From DASQHL01 sp963843685 (GTDB lineage: Bacteria > Chloroflexota > Dehalococcoidia > DSTF01 > JACRBR01): 64,000 nucleotides of DNA. The translations under genes and the position numbers were made by a program. This document shows positions 59,256-64,000 of this stretch, in pieces. Below the pieces are notes generated by a model, which was not told where the DNA came from, did not search any database, and was given only the letters and a program-made list of their open reading frames with translations. The first letter of the stretch is position 1, and the number at the start of each line of letters is the position of its first letter. The DNA lies in NCBI GenBank assembly GCA_963843685.1, contig CAWJLO010000010.1, forward strand, positions 372,001-436,000, written 5' to 3'.

Positions 59256-60284
59256 TTAGCCCAACACGAGCTCCGCGATCATGCGCAGGGCCGGCGGAGG
59301 ACCGCCGACAAGCAGGGTCGTGGCGACTGTCTTCTTCCACTCGGCCAGTTCGTCTCTGATCTTGCCGGCGGGCCCGATCAGCGCGACATCTTCAACGAGG
59401 CTGGTGGGCACCGCGGCCATCGCATCGCGCGGCTTGCCGGCGAGGTAGAGCTCCTGGATCTTCTGGCATTCGCTCTCGTAGCCGAGGCGGACAAAGACGT
59501 CGTAGTGGAAGTTTTGCGTGCGGGCGCCCATACCGCCGATGTACAGCGCAAGCGTGGGCCGCATCATGTCGGCGGCGGCCTCGACATCGTCGTTGACAAT
59601 GATCGAGACGGCGGCCGGAACCTCGAAGTCGCTGAGCGTGCGGCGGGCGCCGGGCCGCGCGAAGCCCTCGGCCAGGGCGTTGCGGTAGAAGGCGTCGCTC
59701 TTCGGCGAGAAGAACACGGGCATCCAGCCATCGGCGATCTCGGCGGCCAACGCGACGTTCTTCGGCCCTTCCGCGCCGAGATAGATAGGGATGTCCGGCC
59801 TCAGCGGGTGGACGATCGACTTCAGTGGCTTGCCGAGGCCTGTGCCACCCCGATGTGGCACCTGATACTGCTTGCCAGCGAATTCGAGCGGCTCCTTGCG
59901 CGCGACAATGCGCCGGATGATCTCGACGTATTCGCGCGTGCGCTCGAGCGGACGCGGATACGGCTGGCCGTACCAACCCTCGACAACCTGCGGACCCGAC
60001 GCGCCGAGTCCGAGTATGAAACGACCGCCGGAGAGGTGATCGAGGGTGATCGCCGCCATCGCCATCGCTGCCGGCGTGCGCGCGGAGATCTGCGCGATCG
60101 ACGTGCCGAGCTTGACGCGGGAAGTGCGGCTGCCCCACCAGGCGAGCGGCGTCAGGGCGTCCGAGCCGTAAGCCTCGGCCGTCCAGATCGAGTCGAAGCC
60201 GAGGTCCTCCGCCATCGCGATCGTGTCGTCGATAGCGGCCGGCGGCCCGGCGGTCCAGTAGCCGATCGCGAGGCCGAGCTTCAC
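59256..60284 (-). CDS. LLM-class F420-dependent oxidoreductase
   Basis: 342-aa luciferase-like TIM-barrel oxidoreductase. The N-terminus MKLGLAIGYWTAGPPAAIDD, AEDLGFDSIWTAEAYGSDAL, then VKLGTSIAQISARTPAAMAM and GRFILGLGASGPQVVEGWYG follow the F420-type LLM pattern; RPDIPIYLGAEGPKNVALAA and ADGWMPVFF are typical. It would reduce or oxidise a ketone, alcohol or enoyl group; the substrate is unknown. GTG 60284 is four bases after the nitronate-monooxygenase-like gene's stop, last in the catabolic operon. Confidence 0.88.
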   Translation of the reverse strand: MKLGLAIGYWTAGPPAAIDDTIAMAEDLGFDSIWTAEAYGSDALTPLAWWGSRTSRVKLGTSIAQISARTPAAMAMAAITLDHLSGGRFILGLGASGPQVVEGWYGQPYPRPLERTREYVEIIRRIVARKEPLEFAGKQYQVPHRGGTGLGKPLKSIVHPLRPDIPIYLGAEGPKNVALAAEIADGWMPVFFSPKSDAFYRNALAEGFARPGARRTLSDFEVPAAVSIIVNDDVEAAADMMRPTLALYIGGMGARTQNFHYDVFVRLGYESECQKIQELYLAGKPRDAMAAVPTSLVEDVALIGPAGKIRDELAEWKKTVATTLLVGGPPPALRMIAELVLG

Positions 60285-60288
60285 GACG

Positions 60289-61414
60289 CTAGCCCTTCAC
60301 AGCGACGTCGAGCGTCGCCGACATGCGCTCGACCGTCGCGACGTAGTCCTCCACTATGGAGTAGATGATCTCGCGGGCGGGCCGAGCGGACTTCATGCTG
60401 CCGACGATCTGCCCCACCGGCGTACCCACGAGCTCCCGAGCGCCGGACTGGTCGCTGCCGCAGTAGCGGTGCATGCGGCTCTGCGCCTCCGCCACGACCA
60501 TGAACTGCAGCGGCATCGGGAGCGCGCCGGGGGAGTCGGGGCCGTCCCACGCGTCCGTCCAGGGCGTGCGGAGTTGGCGTGCAGGCTTGCCGCTCATGGA
60601 ACGCGAACGCACGGTGTCGCGCGAGGTGGCGGAGAAGAGTTTCTCCTGGACGACGGGGTGCGTGTCGGACTCGGCGGCGGTGAGCCAGATCGAGCCCGTC
60701 CACACACCTTCGGCCCCGAGCGCGAGCGCAGCGGCCGCCTGCCGCCCGCTGCCGATGCCGCCGGCCGCGAGCACGGGGCGCGGCGCGACGGCGGCGACCA
60801 CTTCCGGGATCAGCACCATCGACGTCACCTCGCCGGTGTGACCGCCGGCCTCGTAGCCCGACGCGACGATGATATCCGTGCCGGCAGCGACCTGCTGTTG
60901 CGCCTGGTGGGCGCTGCCGACGAGCGCGGCCACCTTCACGCCGCGATCGTGCGCCTTCTCGATGACGTCCGACGGCGGCGCGCCGAGCGCGTTCGCCAGC
61001 AGGCGGATTCGGGTGCGATAGCGCGATGTCAACCTGCGTGCGCGCCTGGTCGTGCGTCCATGCGAGGAGTCCGGCCGCGGCGGGGACGTCCGGTGGCAGC
61101 GGCGGCACGTTGAAGCGCCGGAGCGTATCCTCCACGAACTTACGGTGCTGCTCCGGGATCATCTTCTCGAAGTCGTCGGGCGCGGCGGCGCTGACGGACG
61201 ACGCCGGCATGACGACGTCCACGCCGTACGGCTTGCCGTCGACGTGCTCGTCGATCCATTTCAGCTCGATCTCGAGCTGGTCGGTCGAGAAGGCGAGCGC
61301 GCCGAGCACGCCCATGCCGCCCGCGCGACTGACGGCGGCGACGACGTCGCGGCAATGACTGAACGCGAAGATGGGGAACTCAATGCCGAACTCGTCGCAG
61401 ATGCGTGTGTGCAT
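60289..61414 (-). CDS. nitronate monooxygenase-like FMN enzyme, one-base shift
   Basis: Read across one extra base in the GGG run at 61011-61013 (CCC on the coding strand), this is a normal 374-aa protein of the 2-nitropropane dioxygenase/NMO fold. The N-terminal part from ATG 61414 is ICDEFGIEFPIFAFSHCRDV, VSRAGGMGVLGALAFSTDQL. After the shift come KVAALVGSAHQAQQQVAAGT, DIIVASGYEAGGHTGEVTSM (FMN/His region) and PVLAAGGIGSGRQAAAALAL. Homologues oxidise nitronates or act on CoA-linked substrates. GAGGAGG overlaps the P450 stop upstream. It belongs to the P450/ACAD/LLM operon. Confidence 0.85.
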
Positions 61415-61424
61415 ATCGGCCTCC

Positions 61425-62639
61425 TCAGCGTTCTGGCGTGAACCGCACCGGAAGATGCTTGATGCCGTTGATGAAGTTGGAGCGGAGCCGGTTGGGCTTT
61501 CCGGCCGGCTCCATGTCGGGCAGCCGGCGGAACAACTCCTCGAAGATCACCTTGATCTCAAGCCGAGCCAGACTGGCGCCAAGGCAGAAGTGGTGTCCGC
61601 CGCCACCGAACGCCACGTGTGCATTCGGGCTGCGCCCCACGTCGAACGTGTCGGCGTCCTCGAAGACGTCCTCGTCTCGATTCGCCGACGGGTAGTACAT
61701 CACGACCTTCTCGCCCTCGCGAATTCGCTGACCCCGGATCTCGACATCGCGCGTGGCCGTACGGCGGAAGTAGATCAGCGGCGACACCCAGCGCAGCATC
61801 TCCTCGACGGCGACCGGCATCAGCGACGGATCGTCGATGAGGCGCTGGCGCTGAGCGGAATGCTCCATAAAGGTCTGCATCGCGCCGGAGATCAGGTTGC
61901 GGGTGGTCTCGTTGCCGGCGACGCAGAGGAGCAGGAAGAAGGCATCGAACTCCGGCTCGCTGAGCAGCACGCCGTCGACCTCAGCCTGCAGCAGCACGCT
62001 GATCAGATCGTCGCGCGGAGATTCGCGGCGTTGTGCCGCAAGCTGGTGCGCATAGAGGAAGAGCTCCGTGGCCGCGTTGGCGCCGTCTTCCGGGGATGTC
62101 GTGAGCTCAGGATCGTCAAATCCAATCAGCCGGTTGCTCCAGTCGAACACCTTGTGACGGTCTTCCTGCGGCACGCCGACCATCTCGGTAATCACCTGCA
62201 ACGGCAGCTCTGCGGCCACCTCGGTCACGAAGTCGCACTCGCCACGCTGGGCGATGCCATCGATGATCTTCGCCGTGATCTCGCGCACGTGCGGCTCGAG
62301 CTTGCGGATCATCGACGGCGTGAAACCCTGGGCGACGAGGCGCCGATAGACGGTGTGACGCGGCGGATCCATGTTCAGCATCAGCGTCTGGATCATGGCG
62401 AGCCCTTCGGGAGACGGATCCTCGATGTTTGTCCCCATCCGCGCGGAGGAGAACGTGGCCGAGTCCTGTGAGACGGTGACGATGTCGTCGTACTTCGTCA
62501 GCGCCCAGTAGCCGGGCCCGTTCGTCTCTTCGTGCCAGTAAACAGGCGCTTCTCGTCGCAGCCGCTTGAACACGTCGTGCGGCACGCGCTCGACGTACGA
62601 GTCGGCGCTGTAGAGTTCTACTTCCGTGAGCTGGACCAT
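61425..62639 (-). CDS. cytochrome P450
   Basis: 404-aa soluble bacterial P450 monooxygenase. The I-helix oxygen-activation motif is VAGNETTRNLISG near 245; the ExxR pair lies in VAVEEMLRWVSP near 285. The heme loop AFGGGGHHFCLGASLARLE near 350 holds the thiolate Cys. The substrate is unknown; linkage to an acyl-CoA dehydrogenase and enoyl-CoA hydratase suggests hydroxylation of a lipid or terpenoid/sterol-like compound, as in CYP125/CYP142-type clusters, which is inference. ATG 62639; 31 bp after the acyl-CoA dehydrogenase. No ferredoxin gene is adjacent. Confidence 0.95.
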   Translation of the reverse strand: MVQLTEVELYSADSYVERVPHDVFKRLRREAPVYWHEETNGPGYWALTKYDDIVTVSQDSATFSSARMGTNIEDPSPEGLAMIQTLMLNMDPPRHTVYRRLVAQGFTPSMIRKLEPHVREITAKIIDGIAQRGECDFVTEVAAELPLQVITEMVGVPQEDRHKVFDWSNRLIGFDDPELTTSPEDGANAATELFLYAHQLAAQRRESPRDDLISVLLQAEVDGVLLSEPEFDAFFLLLCVAGNETTRNLISGAMQTFMEHSAQRQRLIDDPSLMPVAVEEMLRWVSPLIYFRRTATRDVEIRGQRIREGEKVVMYYPSANRDEDVFEDADTFDVGRSPNAHVAFGGGGHHFCLGASLARLEIKVIFEELFRRLPDMEPAGKPNRLRSNFINGIKHLPVRFTPER

Positions 62640-62670
62640 GGTGTGTTCTCCTGTCCGGGGTATAGAGCGA

Positions 62671-63864
62671 TCAGTACGATCGCGGCAGTCCGAGGCTCCA
62701 CTCCGACACGTAGTTCAGGATCATCTCGCGGCTGACGGGCGCCGTCTTAAAGAGGCGTGCGCCGAACCAGAGGTGGATGAGGCCGAAGTCCTCCGAGAAG
62801 CCGTTGCCTCCGTGCGTCTCCAGCGCCGCGTCAACCGCTTTGAGCGCGAGATCCGCGCCGAGGAACTTCGCCATGTTCGCCTGCGTGCCCACTTCGAGCG
62901 GGTCGAGCCCCTGATCGAACGACCACGCGGCGCGATACATCATCAGCTTCACCGCTTCGTGCCAGATCTTCGCTTCGGCCAGGGGGTGCGCGATCGACTG
63001 GTAGGCGCCGATCGGCGTGTCCTTGAACACGACGCGCTCCTTCGCGTAGGCGACGGACTTCTCCAGACACTGCTGCGCCATCCCGGAGCAGATGGCGGCG
63101 GCGAGGATGCGCTCCGGGTTGAGGGAGTTGAACATCGCCAGCGCGCCGTTCCCCTCCGTGCCGACGATGTTGCCCGCCGGCACGACGACGTCGTCGAAGA
63201 AGAGCTGAAACTGGCCGGCGCCGTCGTTCGCCGGCGTTGGCAGCAGCGTCTTCTCCAGTCCGGGCGACTTCGTGTCGACGAGGAACAGCGAGATCCCCTG
63301 GGACTTCGACTTCCCCTCAGCCTGCAGCTCCTGCACCGTCGTCGTCCGGGCAACGAGCAGCATGTAGTCGGCCTGGTCGACGCCGGTGATGAAGATCTTC
63401 TGCCCGTTGATGCGATAGCTGTCGCCGTCCCGCTTCGCGTGCGTCTCCACGCGGAATGTGTTCGTGCCGGCGTTGGGCTCGGTGACAGCGAAGCAGAGCT
63501 TTGTGCGCCCGGCGACAATCTCCGGCAGGAAGCGGCGCTTTAGCTCCTCCGTGCCGTTGCGGACGATGCACGCGGCGTCCATCGATGTCACGAGCATCAG
63601 CCCCGGGAAGAATCCCTGTGCGGTGAGCTCCTCGAAGGCGATGGTGAGCGCAAGCAGGCCGGCGTTTGTGCCGCCGTACTCCTCCGGCACCAGGCAACCG
63701 AGCAGGCCGATGCTGGCGAAGTCGTCCCACAGCTCCTGCGGAAACTTCCGCTCGGCGCTCATGCGGCGGAACTCCTCGCGGCGCGGGACGTACTTCTGGA
63801 GCATCGTCCGGACGGAGGTCCGCACGAGCTGCTGCTCGTCGCTCAGGGCGAAGTCCAAACTCAT
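62671..63864 (-). CDS. acyl-CoA dehydrogenase
   Basis: 397-aa FAD enzyme: MSLDFALSDEQQLVRTSVRT start, KLCFAVTEPNAGTNTFRVET FAD/substrate motif, VVVPAGNIVGTEGNG, and a C-terminal ETHGGNGFSEDFGLIHLWF replacing the usual IHGGYGY. The active-site base is not obvious from the usual GTSEI-type position (the tail reads FKTAPVSREMILNYV). The start ATG 63864 is chosen for the standard N-terminus. It follows the partial enoyl-CoA hydratase gene by 28 bp and precedes the P450. Confidence 0.9.
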   Translation of the reverse strand: MSLDFALSDEQQLVRTSVRTMLQKYVPRREEFRRMSAERKFPQELWDDFASIGLLGCLVPEEYGGTNAGLLALTIAFEELTAQGFFPGLMLVTSMDAACIVRNGTEELKRRFLPEIVAGRTKLCFAVTEPNAGTNTFRVETHAKRDGDSYRINGQKIFITGVDQADYMLLVARTTTVQELQAEGKSKSQGISLFLVDTKSPGLEKTLLPTPANDGAGQFQLFFDDVVVPAGNIVGTEGNGALAMFNSLNPERILAAAICSGMAQQCLEKSVAYAKERVVFKDTPIGAYQSIAHPLAEAKIWHEAVKLMMYRAAWSFDQGLDPLEVGTQANMAKFLGADLALKAVDAALETHGGNGFSEDFGLIHLWFGARLFKTAPVSREMILNYVSEWSLGLPRSY

Positions 63865-63892
63865 CGTTTCGATCCGTTCTCCCGTGTCAGCG

Positions 63893-64000
63893 TTATCGCC
63901 CCTTGAACTGCGGCACGCGCTTCTCTTTGAAGGCGCGTGGCCCTTCGCGCGCGTCCTCGGTCGTATACACCTGCTGACCGATGCGGAAGTCAACCTCAAG
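63893..64000 (-). CDS. enoyl-CoA hydratase/isomerase family, C-terminus only
   Basis: The last 35 residues of a protein whose start lies beyond the window. The tail FRIGQQVYTTEDAREGPRAF followed by KEKRVPQFKGR is the characteristic end of crotonase-fold enoyl-CoA hydratases. It is first visible in the operon with acyl-CoA dehydrogenase, P450, nitronate-monooxygenase-like and LLM genes, supporting a beta-oxidation-type pathway. Confidence 0.8.
   Translation of the reverse strand, partial: LEVDFRIGQQVYTTEDAREGPRAFKEKRVPQFKGR

Overview
The window is GC-rich DNA with dense coding, short operons and many ATGA/GTGA/TAGTG stop-start overlaps. Gene content points to a Chloroflexota bacterium, most likely of the aerobic Dehalococcoidia type. 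The pointers are an amidotransferase route for Gln-tRNA/Asn-tRNA (GatA/B/C), a YvcK protein, a long class A penicillin-binding protein, LLM-class (F420-type) oxidoreductases, several acyl-CoA dehydrogenases and repeated phosphotransferase/DUF6285 modules. The phylum call is inference from gene families, not from a marker alignment. No insertion sequence, prophage, CRISPR array or plasmid function was seen.

Layout. 1-5.5 kb: truncated alpha/beta hydrolase, a glutamine-synthetase-family enzyme, a cupredoxin, and a tightly coupled minus-strand operon (Cys-rich winged-helix regulator, Mrp/ApbC Fe-S carrier ATPase, NYN-domain protein) opposite a small zinc-ribbon gene with a good promoter. 5.6-13.5 kb: aminotransferase, two small unknown genes, a secreted-repeat lipoprotein, gatC-gatA, a methyltransferase and PBP1. 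13.5-16.0 kb: tRNA-Leu(GAG), tRNA-Cys(GCA), a DinB-like protein, an SDR and tRNA-Leu(TAA). 16.2-20.6 kb: a broken receiver-like gene, gatB, yvcK and a regulator made of two fused winged helices. 20.65-21.1 kb: a non-coding stretch with a near-consensus promoter and a series of strong stem-loops, read here as an undescribed structured RNA. 21.1-30.8 kb: folD, acpS, nnr, a cysteine desulfurase, an unknown gene, a peptidyl-tRNA hydrolase homologue lacking its catalytic His, a small membrane protein and mfd. 30.8-41.1 kb: a TetR-DUF4166-membrane operon with an 18-bp palindrome, a ureohydrolase, two phosphotransferase/DUF6285 modules (one with an acyl-CoA dehydrogenase), and a GH5-like hydrolase. 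41.1-54.2 kb: a twelve-gene type IV pilus operon, including a roughly 1,018-residue prepilin with two PA14 domains on Thr/Pro-rich stalks, a prepilin peptidase reduced to its N-terminal domain, and a DUF2723 GT-C-type membrane protein at the end. 54.4-59.0 kb: receiver protein plus MacB/FtsX-type ABC transporter. 59.2-64 kb: an oxidative catabolism cluster (enoyl-CoA hydratase, acyl-CoA dehydrogenase, P450, nitronate monooxygenase-like, LLM oxidoreductase).

A recurring oddity is that mfd, the giant prepilin, the DUF2723 protein, the ABC ATPase, the nitronate monooxygenase, an AttH-like protein and the receiver-like gene (twice) each contain a shift that is repaired by removing exactly one base. 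Almost every one can be placed in a run of two or three identical bases, and all have the same sign. The simplest reading is insertion-type assembly error, so the affected genes are annotated across the shift. The uniform sign still deserves a check on reads.
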